The notes under the pieces: generated by a model
Database searches by the model: none
Seen by the model: only the letters and a program-made list of their open reading frames with translations
Told to the model about the DNA's origin: nothing
Program-made: the position numbers and the translations under genes
NCBI GenBank assembly: GCA_036583965.1
Contig: JAZBQD010000014.1
Coordinates: forward strand, 45,441,490-45,505,489
DNA length: 64,000 nucleotides
Reading direction: 5' to 3'
Origin: Prunella strophiata
Taxonomy: Eukaryota > Chordata > Aves > Passeriformes > Prunellidae
Shown: positions 12,961 through 26,000 of the stretch, piece by piece
How positions within the stretch are numbered: position 1 is the first letter of the stretch
Layout: each line of letters opens with the position of its first letter

Positions 12961-15900
12961 TTCAGATCTTATACATGACAGCTGAAAGACTGCCATTGAC
13001 TGCAAGCCCTAATTTATAAAGGTCTTTCATATCCCCACGTTGGAGGCATTTGGAAACATGCAAATGTATAAATAAGAGCATTATAAGATAAAATTTGCCT
13101 GTTTTACTTTTAAAATTATAGAGAGCTTCTTATTGCACATGTGTACATCCAGGAATATATCAGTTATTCCATGCACTTATTAACAATTGTTTCTTAGATA
13201 CCCTCACACATTGTTTGGATAACCATCTCTGCACTGCTGGGTGCCAGCTCTAAACATTTAATCTACACAAAGTACAGTTTATAATGATTTTCCCCTTGAT
13301 TTAGCCAGAATATTGGACACAGAATATAAATTGTCACTTTGCTTTTATGCTGATATTATCCTGACTATGCAAGCAAAGACAATACCCTGATCTGGCACAA
13401 AGTTAACCCTTTAAAATTTTTAAGAAATTTAAAGCAGCAGAGTCTAATACTTCATCAATTCTTAATAATATCTCCTGCACTTCTGATCTAAGAAAGCAGA
13501 AGCATTGCCAGGAACTTTACTTTTATATTTCCTATGCTGTTGAACTACAATCCATAGTAAAAACATCCATCAAATAGGAAAGTTACCAGAACTGAAAATA
13601 AAAAGAAACTTCAAAAAGTGGTACCTTAATTATGTAAGGTATTCATTATCACATTTCTGTAGTATGCCAAATAAGGAATGCTAACCTAATATTTATAAAA
13701 GCTTGACTTCACTCAGAATTTAGAAATATCAACAGTCAATTTAACAGAAATCTCTATCCTAGGCCAGGTAACTGAAAAAAATCCAGCAATATGTGATTTT
13801 TTTGCCCCTTAAATAATAGTAAAAATATGCAGGTTCTCTAGATGTTTATTGGCTTCTATTCAAAACAGCTATTTTCACTTATGAATGGCTGACAGACTTC
13901 CAAACCTGAAACACATCAGTATTAAAGCAATAGTATTATGTATCACCTGCTATTCAGTATTACACAAAGCATTTTTTTAAAAGACAATGTACAATAGCCA
14001 TGAACTAATTAATTCAGTCCCATAGTAAGGGGAAAGGTAATTAATATCTACATTTTGATCATATACAAAGTTAATAGCATTTCTAATTCAGCACTAACCA
14101 TAGATACCCCATTATTTTTCTAATATCAGTTAAGGTATTAATTTTATCAAAGACACAATTAAGCAGAAAGGAAATAGTGAACCTTTAGAAATCTTAGTTT
14201 AAACCAAACATTTTCATTTTATTTACACACTTCAGGAAAATATCTGTCTATTCTTTAAAAATCCAATTTTAGTCTTGTAAAACCATGCAATAACAAGATA
14301 TTATTTATTTTATAAATTTTAATGAACTAAATAAACACAGTTTTATCAGGCCAAGTTTTACAGTTTAGAAATTAATATCTCTCCAAAGGTGCATTTAATT
14401 TAGAACTTGATTGGTATCAGAGTTTATGCTTTATCAACCTAACCCATTAGGCCATTACAGAGTTATTCTCCAAGAGAAAAAAAATATTCCAACATCTGTT
14501 CTCAATCTGTTTTTCTATAATTTCCTTTTATGCCCCATGTAACTCATTAAGTTCATCTACAAAACATTACTGAGTCTATCTGCACTATAAGTGCCTTTCT
14601 ATCATAAGATCACATGAAAGTAGAAGCAATGGTAGCCTACAACACAGTCCACTTAAGCCCCCCACTATTTCTACTGCATCTTATTATCAAAGAAAATATC
14701 ATTTTGAAAGTCAGAATTGTGACACACATATCCTAATGTGACACACGTTTAACCTATTACCTTAAGTGATCTAAATACTATAAAGTGAGAAGAACATTTC
14801 CATGTCTTACCATGTTTGTTCCTTAACACTGCTGCAGTCTTAGGAGAGAATTCTTTTTTTCAAAAGTACATACCTTCTGAATGGCTTGAAAGAGTGCTTT
14901 TAGTATTTTAATTCACTTGTGCAAACAATCTCCAGAGTACAGAAGAGGAGTAGAAAATGTCCCAGTAACCTAAAATCTTACATGTGTAGGATGAAAAGAA
15001 CCTAGAGAGCAGTGTGTCCTTCTAAATGCACTTTCCACTTTCTTCTACAGACAAAAAAATATCTATATTTTAGTATTCTGAAGCTAGTTTCAAACCCTGG
15101 GATCAGTTCTGTGCCTTCTGCTTGCATTCAGTGATTGCTGTTCTAATTTAATTTGAGAGGAAAATATCTATTTACAGCTGACTTGCCCATAATGTATTCA
15201 TCAAAGCAATACAAAGGTCATTCTTCCTGCAGAAAGATAAAGAATTCACTGTCAAAACCTGTCCTGCTAGCTTTCAAAAGTGCCATTGCTGTAAGAAAAG
15301 TGATATACTATCTGATGTTAGCTAACAATTGATGATTAATGTGAGGTCAAAGACTAGTGAAGGGGATTTACTAATATTTATAAACATTTATTCCATTTGA
15401 ATTGAGCAAAAATCTGAGGGTATTTAGATTTACCCCAACATTCTTTCTTGCATGAAAGCTGAATGGTGCCTACCTTGAGGATTTTACCTTGTATGAATTT
15501 CTGTGTGAGCTGCTGTAAATCTGAAACCAATGTCCAACTGCTAAAGGTTCTTTATGCTCTGAGCCTGCATTGGCAATATATTTGTAAGTGAAAGAAGATT
15601 AGTGGCTTTATGACTAAGATTTATGTTGGGAACAGAGAGTGACAGAGAAAAGCTTACTCAGGGAGGAAAGAGATACCTGCACAGGATAGACTGACTTTAT
15701 TCTGCTGGAAAGAACCTCTAAAACTAGATGCTAGAAATCTTAGAAGATAGTAGAAGGAAAATAATAATGAAAAACAGCAGGAAATACAAACACACAAAAA
15801 GTGAGACAAGCTAAAAGAAAGCATCACCATTACATATTCCAAATCAGACAGTAGGCCTATTTTGTATTACTTCCTGAGAACAAATTGTTTCAATTTATTA

Positions 15901-16846
15901 ATTGGGCTAAACTTCAAGAAGCCAGATAAACTGATAAGGTCCTTCCTGTCATTAATTCAATTAGTCAGTAGGATGACTTGTGTATGAAATAGACGTGAAA
16001 CGCATAAGGGTGGAAAAATCCAATCTTGACAGCTTCCCTGTGACAAACAGTGTGTTTTTAAATAGTATTAGAGGAATATTCTCTCTTAAAAAAAGAGAAA
16101 AATCCTGTATATGGAATAGGGCTAAAAGAGTTTGTATTTCCACAGCAGGATACACAGTTTATGCAACTATTTCCTGCATGCTAGATTAAGTTAAAACAAG
16201 AACAAGAATCTATACTGAAGTGTAAAAAAGCCAAAACCAAACCCAAAGTAGAGTTCAGAGAAAGAATTGACTGTTCTCCTGATGAAAAGATGCACACTTT
16301 TACCCATCAAGAAACAGATTTTATGGGTTACATTTTCTTTTCATTCAATATGCAAAGAAAATTTAAACATTTACTTTAGGAAGAGTTTTGAAATATCTCT
16401 ACTATTGTCCACTGACCAATTTACCAGCTTAACACTTGTTAAGCATGGTTACAGTTCCCCAGTTCTTTATCCCAGCACTGGCACTAAAGGAAGACAAAGC
16501 TCCCAGGAGGGAATCATTCCAAATTGTATCAGCTGGCAAAATGTCCTCAGGGAGCATCTGTCAGCTACAGGGAGCTGGCTCACCCTCTGGCTACAACTCC
16601 AGCATATCCCTCCAAATTTAAAATCTCTACCACATCTCCTTCCATGTGGGGAATTGAAACAAGTCCTTATTCTTTTTATAATAGCTAAGAAAAAAAAATC
16701 AATATCCGCTGACCAAGATATTTTATAAATTTTAATAATTCTCACAAAAATAATAAAACTACACTCACAATCAATTCATACTCACTGAGTTTCACATATG
16801 CAGAGTTTTTCAGTTGCAAAGTGAGACATACAGAGAATTGACTTAC

Positions 16847-16949
16847 AGGACCAAAAGCGTTGCTGTCAAAGCTGTGCCCATGGTGATCCCCTTCCACCCA
16901 AATATGACCGTGTGGAACTTTCACATACTTCTTTTTGTATCCAATGGTT
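16847..16949 (-). CDS. IMMP2L: IMMP2L coding exon, 103 bp, C-terminal signal-peptidase box
   Basis: This is the next exon of the same gene. Two A's from the 63-kb exon plus its first A make a Lys codon. Then 34 full codons follow, starting [20 protein letters not shown] and continuing through [14 protein letters not shown]. This matches about residues 102-136 of human IMMP2L with few substitutions (for example VPHGH for human VPRGH and SNAFG for SNSFG). The GHSFDSN-FGP segment corresponds to signal-peptidase box E, which shapes the active site. The exon ends in phase 0 after Pro, with donor GTAAGT at plus-strand 16841-16846. The acceptor reads TTCTGCTTAG. The next exon should begin with Val-Ser-Leu and encode the roughly 40-residue tail. 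I did not find it in 1-16846, so the last intron is longer than 16.8 kb. The exon is intact, with no stop or frameshift. Confidence 0.97.
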
Positions 16950-16973
16950 CTAAGCAGAATTGGAAAACAAATG

Positions 16974-16980
16974 GTTAGTT
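16974..16980 (-). promoter_or_regulatory. Candidate splice branch point AACTAAC for the 103-bp exon
   Basis: On the minus strand the intron reads AACTAAC with the penultimate A about 26 nt before the first exon base. This is one base from the optimal TACTAAC and at the usual branch distance. No other AG lies between it and the acceptor. The motif and spacing are seen in the sequence; its use is inferred. Confidence 0.6.
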
Positions 16981-16994
16981 TAAGAGATTTTAAA

Positions 16995-17059
16995 AACAAA
17001 CAAACAAACAACTCCCCAAAAACCCAAAAACCAAAACACAAACAAAAACCCCCAAACCC
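16995..17059. repeat. A/C-rich tract beside the 103-bp exon
   Basis: AAAC units (16995-17010) lead into C-runs at 17014-17017, 17023-17025, 17049-17053 and 17057-17059 separated by A-runs. On the transcribed sense of IMMP2L this is a G/T-rich tract 65-110 nt upstream of the acceptor. Confidence 0.85.
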
Positions 17060-20000
17060 ATCAATGTTTTGTTGGGAAAAATTCACACATTTCCAGGTTT
17101 GGAATTTGACCTTGCATACAACTCAGCATCAGCTTAAAACTGCCTGCACTGAAGTCCTTTGGACTTGAAGAGTATTACTCAAGTCAAAATATATAAAAAT
17201 TTTGTATGAGCTGGTTGTACTATCAGGGCCTGTTTACTACATTGTTTTGTCAGAAATCACAGCACAAGAAAGGAAGAGGAGACTTTTCAGTTAAATATAA
17301 TTAACAGATTATTAACTTCACCTCTGTAGTAACAAAATTTTGAACCATCATATTTTATCTCAGGGAAATAGCAGTGAACTTTCATATGTTGCAGTCACAT
17401 AATGATACAGTTTACGACTGTTTTTCTTCATAAAAAATATACTGTTGTATCTGAACTGGCCTCAGATTCAGAGCATAGGTTCCTGCAATTGTTCTGTCCT
17501 GGGGGTAGGATTCGTTCAGCTGTAACAAGCTAAACAGGACAAACTTTAAAAAAAACTTTAAGAGAAGGCCAAGTGATGAAGAAAAATGACATTGATGCCA
17601 TCCCCTACAGAAAATCATACTGCTGCAGCATATCCCAGTATTACAAAATGACAAACTACAGATTAGTACTAAAGCTGAGGTGCAGAGGACACAAAATTCC
17701 TGTATTTATTTCCCCAAGTTGCTGTCATTTTCACAATGCCAGTCTGCCTTCTACCACACACTTCTGCTTTCTTTCAGATGGGACCTGTTATTCCGCAATC
17801 ATTCATGCAGAGAAGTTGTCATGCTTTAACCCCAGACAGCAATTGTCATGCACACTGAATTATTACCAGGATGAAGCATTTACAGATGGGACTATGAATA
17901 GTGATACCTCTTATTTAGTTTTGAATAAACAAGTCTGTCCATCGACAGAAACAGACTTTTGATCTAGCTTGTTGCCTCCAGCTGCTCATTGCTTTTCAGT
18001 GTCTGGAATATGCCCTCAGAGCAGAAGACAGAAGGAGCACACTCTAAAACTAAAAAAAAAAAAATCAACTGGAGAAGAAAACCATCTTCACCAGGAGATT
18101 CAGCTGAACTGTGCAACAGCACTAATCAGGGATATTCATAAGTCAAAATGAAAAATATTTGGTTTGGGGAGCTTTGTTTAGGTTGGGGAGGAGGGTGAGT
18201 ATGTTAAAACGACAAGCTAATCAATAACCTGGAGGCCATGAAATATTAGATGAATAAGGAATACTCAAAAGTGCACTATATTAACTTTGACTATATTAGT
18301 CAAATAAAAATAATAATTACTTTATTTGCAAGTCACAAAATCTGACTAATCCTTTTTCAAACAGCTATTTTTTGGCAGCTAAAAGGATGAGCACTCCAGT
18401 ACTATATTCTAATGGAATTCTACATGTACTTTCATTGAAAGCTGAAAAAATAATAGCCTATTTGCAGAAAAGAAAGAGACTGATCTTCATTTTTTCTAGA
18501 ACAGTTCCATATTACACATTATTCAAGACTAAATTCCTAAGCCATTTGAAACAAAAATGCAAAACTGTCCTAGCTGGTAAATATATGATTTCCTAAATAC
18601 AATGAGTATGCTATAATAATTCAATTATGCTAAAAAAGCCATTTGTTACTATGCAAATCCTTTCTCTTTTTTTTTTATTTTTTTTTTTCAAAAGATACAG
18701 CATACAGTTTGGACAATAAAATTATTTATGTTTTTAGATTTCATAATGCTCCATCTCATTGATAGTTTCTTTTACAAAGTATCATATATTTGACTAGTAA
18801 AATGTTTTAAAGCATAGGTTGAGGGTTGAGAGTTGTTCATTAATTCTGCTGTTTGATTAGACACTTCTGAAAATTATTAAATGAGTCTCTTCCATCAGTG
18901 ATAAAGGCAAACAATAGCTCAAAAAATATTTAATTTTCTCTTCCATTCATCCTCCTGAATACACAAGAGTATATTGTGATAAAGTTTTGTACCCTTACAG
19001 ACTTCATGTACAAGACTGAATTTCACTCAGAAGAGTGAAAGGATTTGAAAGTTAATTCTGCTGGCATGTTTACCTCATAAATGTCAGGAAAATAATATGG
19101 CAAAGGCCACTCAATTTCAGACCTGACACAATCTCTTATCCTCAAATAATCTCCTCCTTTATTATGATTGGGAAATCACTAAGAGGAAGGGAAAAAAAGT
19201 TTTGTAATAAGTACTTAGAAACAAAATTGGAGGGAAAAAGTGGTCTGCATGGATAGGTCTTGCAAAGGTTTTCAAAGACCTTGTGAAAATCTAAGGGTTT
19301 AACACAGGTGTATGGTGAGTTCTTTAAGGCCTAAGGCAAAAAGAGGAAGATTACAGAGTGCAGTAACTATAATGGGTTCTTTTTATTATTTCTAAAACAT
19401 GGTAAATACATATTTCTTTTCTACTCTTGAGACAAGCATCATAAACCAGAATATTTTTCTGCAATTATGCAAAAATAAAGTCTCTTCTAGTGATTAAAGA
19501 GGAATTATATACAAATTCTCATACTAAAAAAAGCTGATTATTGTATACAAGTAGTTTTTACTTAGAGGAAATAGAATTAAAATTTACAATCTGTATAAAC
19601 ATATTAAGGGAATAGGGGAGAAAAAAAGAAATGGAAAAGAAACAAAAGCAGCAGTTCTAATTGTCTGCTTTAGTAGATAGGAGTGATACTTCATTAATAA
19701 ATCCCTTAAACTCAGCAGTTAAATGCAAAGCCTTCTGCCATTTCATGTATGGGTTATAGAAACAATCAGGCTCAAGAGAAAAAAAAAGAGATATATGGTA
19801 AAAAATAAGTGCCCTCATACCTGTGAACAGAAGAGAGGCAAGAAAATCTATTTTCCTAAAGCAATTACTTCAAAATGTTACTGTAGTATTTGCATAGGAC
19901 AGTTATCTGGGGACTTTGTATCCTTTCTAGCAATACTACTGCAAATACTATCCTGTGGAACACTCTGGAATTTGAAAACAAACTTCTATTCAAGAATTTT

Positions 20001-20222
20001 ACTGCATGCATTAATATCAAACCACAGTAAAGGCACATGTTACAGTGAGCTGGATCATCAATTTCTTTATATTGGTTTTAATTTTTAAAATAATTTTATT
20101 TTCGAGTTACTCCAGAACAGAGCAATAAAGTATTGCTGCAAACAAACCAGGCTACAGGCTTTAGAAAGCCATCTTTGGTTCACAATTGTAGATTTTTAAT
20201 TACTCTTGCAAAGACTATGTTG

Positions 20223-20227
<5 letters not shown>

Positions 20228-20259
<32 letters not shown>
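20228..20259 (+). repeat. Poly-A tract, 32 bp
   Basis: An uninterrupted run of 32 A. The sequence upstream has no recognised retroelement, and the nearest AATAAA is about 100 bp away (near 20123), so it is treated as a simple repeat. Confidence 0.95.
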
Positions 20260-20260
<1 letters not shown>

Positions 20261-21957
20261 ACAAACTTGGTTTTCTTTCCTAAGAGAATCCAAATTGATT
20301 CATAGTCAGAATTAGTCATTGTCCCCCCTCTTCCATGAATCCTGCAGAAATTTTAATCTCTGACCAAAATTGCAAGGAAGAGACCACATGTGTGTGCTGC
20401 AGTGGCAATATGGCTCCTGATCTAAATGTACAAACTACCATTTATTTGTTTCACTAGTTAAACATTTTAGCTGGGTATGCTGAAATAAAACTATTGTCCA
20501 TCATTTTGTGCAATCCTACAAGGCCAAATTACTAACACAGCATCATTTCTGAAAAGTGTTGACTCCACCCTTTTTCTTAAGGATAGCCTTGCAGACTACT
20601 GCTGTCACATCTGGGGATTTAGATCTATGTAAACGAATAACAGTTTTAAATGTAATGATCAATATTTCAGTGAAAAATAAATACAATTCAAAGTGAAAAA
20701 ATACTTTGGAATGCTTCTAGCACTACTCAACAGTGGCTGCAAAACTAAAAATCCTAAAGGCAAATATCAATTTAGAAGCACTATTAGCTCATTGGGAATT
20801 TTACATCAGTTCCTTGTGAAAGGTCTTTGCTACAAAGGAATTGCAGTCAATAATATATTTTGAATGTAATAAAAGCTTCTATTTTTTGTTCTTAGTTCAT
20901 CATCCTTACACTCATTTCTCTGACTGACTGTAACCATGACCTCTGTTAGGTCTCACACATGAAGTTTTTAATTAAATTTAGAAGATATCCGGATGAATTC
21001 TTAAGAGAAAAATTGCTGTAAGTAATAATTAACTTAGTATTTGTTAATTTCATATCTAGTTCATTAGCATGAGTTATAATTACTGAACAATCTCTTAAAC
21101 TTCATAAAGCCTCTACTAATGAAGAGTACTCTTTCACTTTCTTAAATTTACTATCCTATAATAAAAAATAAAAAATATTTAACACCTCTTATTCTTCCCA
21201 TTTAAATGGTTTGCTTTGGCAATACTACAGGCAAGGACATCAAATTACCCAGATTTTGATATATAGAAGCCAAACATCTGTTAAAAACCATACTGGTGTG
21301 AGCAAAAAAAAAAATAATTTCAGGTTTTACTGAAGTCTTCGACACATTAGTAATAATCACCTCAGCTGCTGTTGCTCAAACTGTGGTTGAAGTCTCATTG
21401 GCTTAAGAACAGGGTCTACCAGAGCTGCAGTTGTTTTCTTGTTCAGAACATAATGGAATTGCATTTATCTTTTCAGACATTTTTACAGAAGTTGGTCTAA
21501 AATTCTGATTTACTTTTTTCTTACATATGAGGTACATTTTGAACCTTTGCAAGGTTTTTTTTTTTTCTCCACAATTTAATAGCTAACAGATGTACTTATA
21601 GCTATCCTTGGCTGAGAAATAATTTCAATCTTGACAGTCAAAAATGAGCTCTATATGGTATTCTAACCACCTGCCCACAAGCAAGAAAAATCTGCTTTTT
21701 TAGGATGCGGTAGCAGTGCCAAAGCAAGCAACTTGGCTCAGCTAAGCTGGATGAGGAATGATTGCCTTCAGTTTGATTTGACCTTGAGAAATCCAAAGGT
21801 CTCAGCAATCTGCATATCTTTGGGTGTCAACAGGGAACAAACACTGTAGATAATGTTTGCAGAGGAGATAAAACAAAAATACAAACTCTTTTGTAAAATA
21901 GGTAGTCTCTATCACACTTGAGATCAACTTTTTCCAAGCAACATGAATTGCTGTGCA

Positions 21958-23002
21958 TGTTTATTGGGTTTGCATGGCCAGGTTTTGGTAGCATGAGGTC
22001 TACAGGGCTGGCTCTGTGAGAAGCTGTCACAAGCTTCCCCCATGTCCAAAAAGGCCAATGCTGGCCATGGCCAAGCCCCTCTGCAATAGTGATGGGGCCT
22101 GTGAGAAAACAGAGTAAAGAAGGGGGGAAAGTTGCCTGTGCAATTTCACCAAGAGAGTCATAATATATGTTAGCTCTGCACACACCAGGGTCAGTGGTGA
22201 AGGAGGAGGAGGTGTTCCAGGTACCAGAGCAGAAATTCCCTTTCAGACCCTGGTGAGTCAGACTGTCCCTCTGCAGCCCATGGAGGCCCATGGTGGAGCA
22301 GAGTTACCACTTGCAGCCCATGGAGGATTCTCCCACTGAATCAAGGAGATGCTTGAAGGAGGCAGTGACCCCAAGAGAAGCCAAATCTGGAGCAGGTTCC
22401 TGGCAGGACCTGTGGCCCCATGGAGAGAGGAGTCCATGCTGGAGTAGGTTTTTCTGCAGGACTTGTAACTCCACTAGAGCAGTCTTCTCTGAAGGACTGC
22501 ACTGAATAAAAGAAACCCATGGTGGAGTTCATGAACTGCAAAATGTGAGAAGGAGTCATGTTGGAAAAGTTCATGTTGGAGACTGTCCCATCAGGGAAAC
22601 ACAGGAGAGGAGTGTGAGGAGTCCTCTCCCTGAGGGGGAAGGAGCAGCATAGATGTGATGAAATGATCACAACACCCATTCCATGTTCCCCTGCACCACT
22701 GCAAGGAAAGAGGGAGAAAAAATTGAAAGCTGAGTCAAGGAAGAAGGGAGAGATGGAAGAAGGAGTTTTAAAGATTTGGGTTTATTTCTCATTATCCTAC
22801 CCTGATTTGCTTGGTAATAAAATACACTAATTTCCCCAAGCTGAGTCCATTTTGGCCAAGATAGTAACTGGTGAGTGATCTCTGCTTGCCCTTATCCCCA
22901 CCCACAGGACTTTTGTTCCTCTTTTTTTCTCATGTCCAGCTGAGGAAGAGACGATAAGCAGCTTTGGTGGGCACCTGGCATTCAGCCAGGGTCAACACAC
23001 CA
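21958..23002 (+). mobile_element. Apparent solo LTR of an avian endogenous retrovirus (ERVL-like)
   Basis: About 1,045 bp match the plan of a widespread avian LTR as I recall it. The 5' end is TGTTTATTGGG followed by TTTGCATGG. The middle contains repeated modules of the type 'cagcccatggagg...ggagcag' and 'gcaggacctgtg'. An AATAAA polyadenylation signal lies at 22816-22821. Near the 3' end is GTGGGCACCTGGCATTCAGC, ending in CAACACACCA. No gag, pol or env coding sequence flanks it, so it looks like a solo LTR left by recombination. I could not find a matching 5-bp target duplication, which fits an old insertion or slightly wrong ends. Short reading frames inside are not genes. The family assignment to ERVL is from memory and less certain than the LTR call. 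Confidence 0.85.
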
Positions 23003-26000
23003 TAATGTGGAGCTTTTTCCACATACATCCATCTTAATCAAATTCACAGAATGAACAAATGCTAAGATATTCAATTTCAAGTGACACCCAGATCCCAAAA
23101 CATGAACCTTACTGCAATATAACATGTAAGTTTTATTAGTATCACTGCAGGGAATCTTACACATGACACTAAACACCTTCCAGCTCCTAAGAAATCTCCT
23201 TTTTCACTTCCAACACACACATACAGCCATCTGTGCCTTTCTGCTTTAACTCTTCCCTTACACATACATAAAGACATAAAGGCAGCATTATTTATGTGAA
23301 GCAACTAATATTTTTTTTTTTTCTGAAGGACACCTACAGACTATGCATGAGAGTAAGCAAATAGGTTAGGGAGTACTCTCTGGTTGTGTGCAGCTATTAA
23401 CTTTTGCCTCAGAGCTGAAATCTGTTTTCCATATTACCTGCAGATCCACCAGTTATTGACAGGCCTGACTATAAAAAATGCATCCAAACTCAGAACCTGG
23501 AAAGTGCTGGAGGATCCCTAATGCTTCAGGTATAGCTTCATAAGCATTGCCAGACCTGCTGTATTGAGAAGGGAACCCCCAAAGGAAGGCAGGTATAAAT
23601 GACAGAGATGACACAATCTGAAACAAAAGAATCCCATTCAGTGATATTTGGAATAGCCATTATGGAGAGAGTGATTCCCTCTGCTTTTAATTGGGCAAAT
23701 ATTTGATTATATAAAGTCTGTTTTACTTTTTGCCTGTTAAATATTTTGAAGTCTCAGGAAAAATGAATACTAATTTACTGATTTCCTCATTTAGAACAGA
23801 ATTATGATTACAAAAACACCCCCTTTTTAATAAATAAGCAAAGCAGTTAAAGCAAGCTGAACTACAAATGCTGTCTCTTTTTTTCCCAGCTAAAGCATTC
23901 CTACCAAAGTGCACCAGTGCAGGTTCCTGTAACTCAACAGTGCTACAAATAAGAAGAAATCTGATATGGAAAGTACAGGAGATGTTTGCAGCTCTGCTTC
24001 ATTAATTAGATAATTTCTCATAAAGCATGTCATTCTTAAAAACATAGTGATTTACCCATTATTGACTTCACCAGCATCAGCATAATGCAGTTAACAACTT
24101 TTAAAACACAGGGTATTCAATAAAATTACTGGATTTTTGCATATTTCTCTAAACTGATAATATGATTGAAAGGACAAAGAATAAGCCAGCTCATCTGCTA
24201 GAGAGATTATACTCATTTCAAGCCTGACATTCCCTTGTTAACACCCTATTTGTATGAGAGAGGACACTGTAACAAGAAAGAGACTAGAAATAATTATAAG
24301 AGTGAAAAGATATGAGATCATTGCTTGTGAGATTCACAAAATGTATGGCACCATGGCTATGAACAAAAGTATCCTTGATGGACCAATTTACCTAGAAAAG
24401 GATCCTAATCAAACTTCTGAATCCAGATATATTTGACCAAAACATACCAAAGACTTAGAAGGAGCAATTAATGTCTCTTAACTCCCTTAATATCACATAA
24501 TTTCCCAGATAATTGCTCAAGTTTATGTTCAAGGCATATGTCAATTCAATTAATTTTCTGTTGTTTCTTTCTTCCTTCTTTCCTGAATTTTCAAAATATC
24601 CTCAAAATACTCTTATGCTTTTTAATGAGGAAGCAGCTATGGGGCTGCTGCTGTTCTGTATGACCAATACACTATGATAAAATAAATTCTTATCTCAATG
24701 CTCTTTACCTTCATATATCTCTTTCTGAAGAAGATTTTCATTATTTCTGCCATTCACTAAGAATGTTTCCCAAAGTTATAGTTTAATTTTATTTTGGACA
24801 ATGATATGAGTTGATAGCATTTCTAGAATTTTCTTGTGCTTTAAAGATATAGTGTATATCTAGGGCCAAGGTTTTGCCCCTCTTGATACTTTTACCAACA
24901 TGTAGATATTTGTATTACAAAGGTCTGGCAAGCATTCTGTATGATGATTTAAAAAAAAAAAAATATACAGCTGACAGAAGCTCTTTTCTATGTTTTGTGA
25001 ACTGTAGAGTTCTAGAGGCAGTACTTACCAGCAATGCTAGGTGATCTGGATTTTAAAGAAATCATTTCTCCTTGGGTAAAATTTCTTTTCATTCATTTGC
25101 AGTCACTTTTTATGATTCCCATTTCCAGCCTCACATGGTTTTTCTGTCTTTTTGGTTTTTTTTTTCAATTCATACTACCTTCCTTCTGAAAATGTAAAAG
25201 GCCAATGCAGATCCCCTTGCACATAACACTCAGCAGCACAGAAATTTCCTTCTGTTCCTGAGAGTTTTGCTTACCTAGTCAGGAGGCATGAAGCATTTAA
25301 TATTGTTTGTCCCAGCAAAGCAGAACTAATTTTCTCCCACTGCTAAGAAAGATCAACTAACAGTAGCTTCCCTCATGGAGACAACTTTATCATTTCTCCT
25401 ATAACATCTGTGAAGAGTTTTGTTCTTGGGCCTTCTACCCCATGCCCTTTATATTGTGTGCCACTTTCTTTTCCTTGCATGTGTTTCACTTGTTCTGGCT
25501 CTAGCAACATTCTTATTTTATGGTCCTTTCCATAGCAGATCTCCTCAACCCATTCAGTAAAATACAATTTTGGTGAATTTTAATGAAACTATGGATGACT
25601 TCTGCAAACCTGTTTTTGAAATAATTGAGATAAATCCAGAATCTGGGTTGGTTTGGGGTGTTTGGTTTGTTTTTTTCTTTTTTGGCAGGGGAGGGTTGTT
25701 GTTGTTTGGTTGGTTGGTTTGGGGTTTTGTTTTGTTTGGGATTTTTTTTTCCTAGATTGATTAAATCTAAAGCAAAATACTGCAAAGGTTTTACTGTGGA
25801 AAATCTGTTCAAGGTCCATATATAACTAACATTACTATCTCTAACTATATTGAGAGCATTATTATTTAAAATGAATATTATAAAATTCTATATTTAAAAT
25901 CAATATGTATTTATCAATTCATTCAACAGTGGATACTATCTAAAGATAACTGCATATAGTCGATGTATCTGAATAGAAATTACTACACACTTTTACACAA

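Larger units (their letters stand above)
1..16846 (-). other. IMMP2L: IMMP2L intron, 5' part (phase 0), continues beyond window
   Basis: This is downstream of the 103-bp exon in gene direction. It begins with the donor GTAAGT at 16841-16846 and runs off the low-coordinate edge. The content is AT-rich single-copy-looking DNA with one CR1 fragment near 9.2-9.65 kb, an ancient repeat-like hairpin near 12.9 kb, several homopolymer tracts (A17 at 403-419, A19 at 8811-8829) and small AT repeats. A somewhat GC-richer patch at about 2640-2830 has no family I can name. No exon, RNA gene or promoter was recognised. Confidence 0.88.

Noticed and set aside
16267..16728. 153-codon open frame on the plus strand, longest outside the repeats
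   Set aside because: No recognisable domain, no splice or promoter context, and composition like the surrounding intron.
1..16846. Final IMMP2L exon (expected to start VSLGLLHAHATHIL)
   Set aside because: I searched the minus strand by eye for this segment and did not find it; it must lie beyond the window.
20228..20259. Poly-A tract as a processed-pseudogene tail
   Set aside because: The upstream sequence shows no gene-like frame, nearby polyadenylation signal or target duplication.
21827..22679. Open frames of 71-154 codons on both strands
   Set aside because: They fall mostly within the solo LTR, are open because of its GC-rich repeated modules, and match no retroviral protein.
25513..25819. 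Open frames rich in Lys/Pro/Gln or Gly/Phe/Trp over the G/T-rich tract
   Set aside because: Low-complexity translation of a simple repeat.
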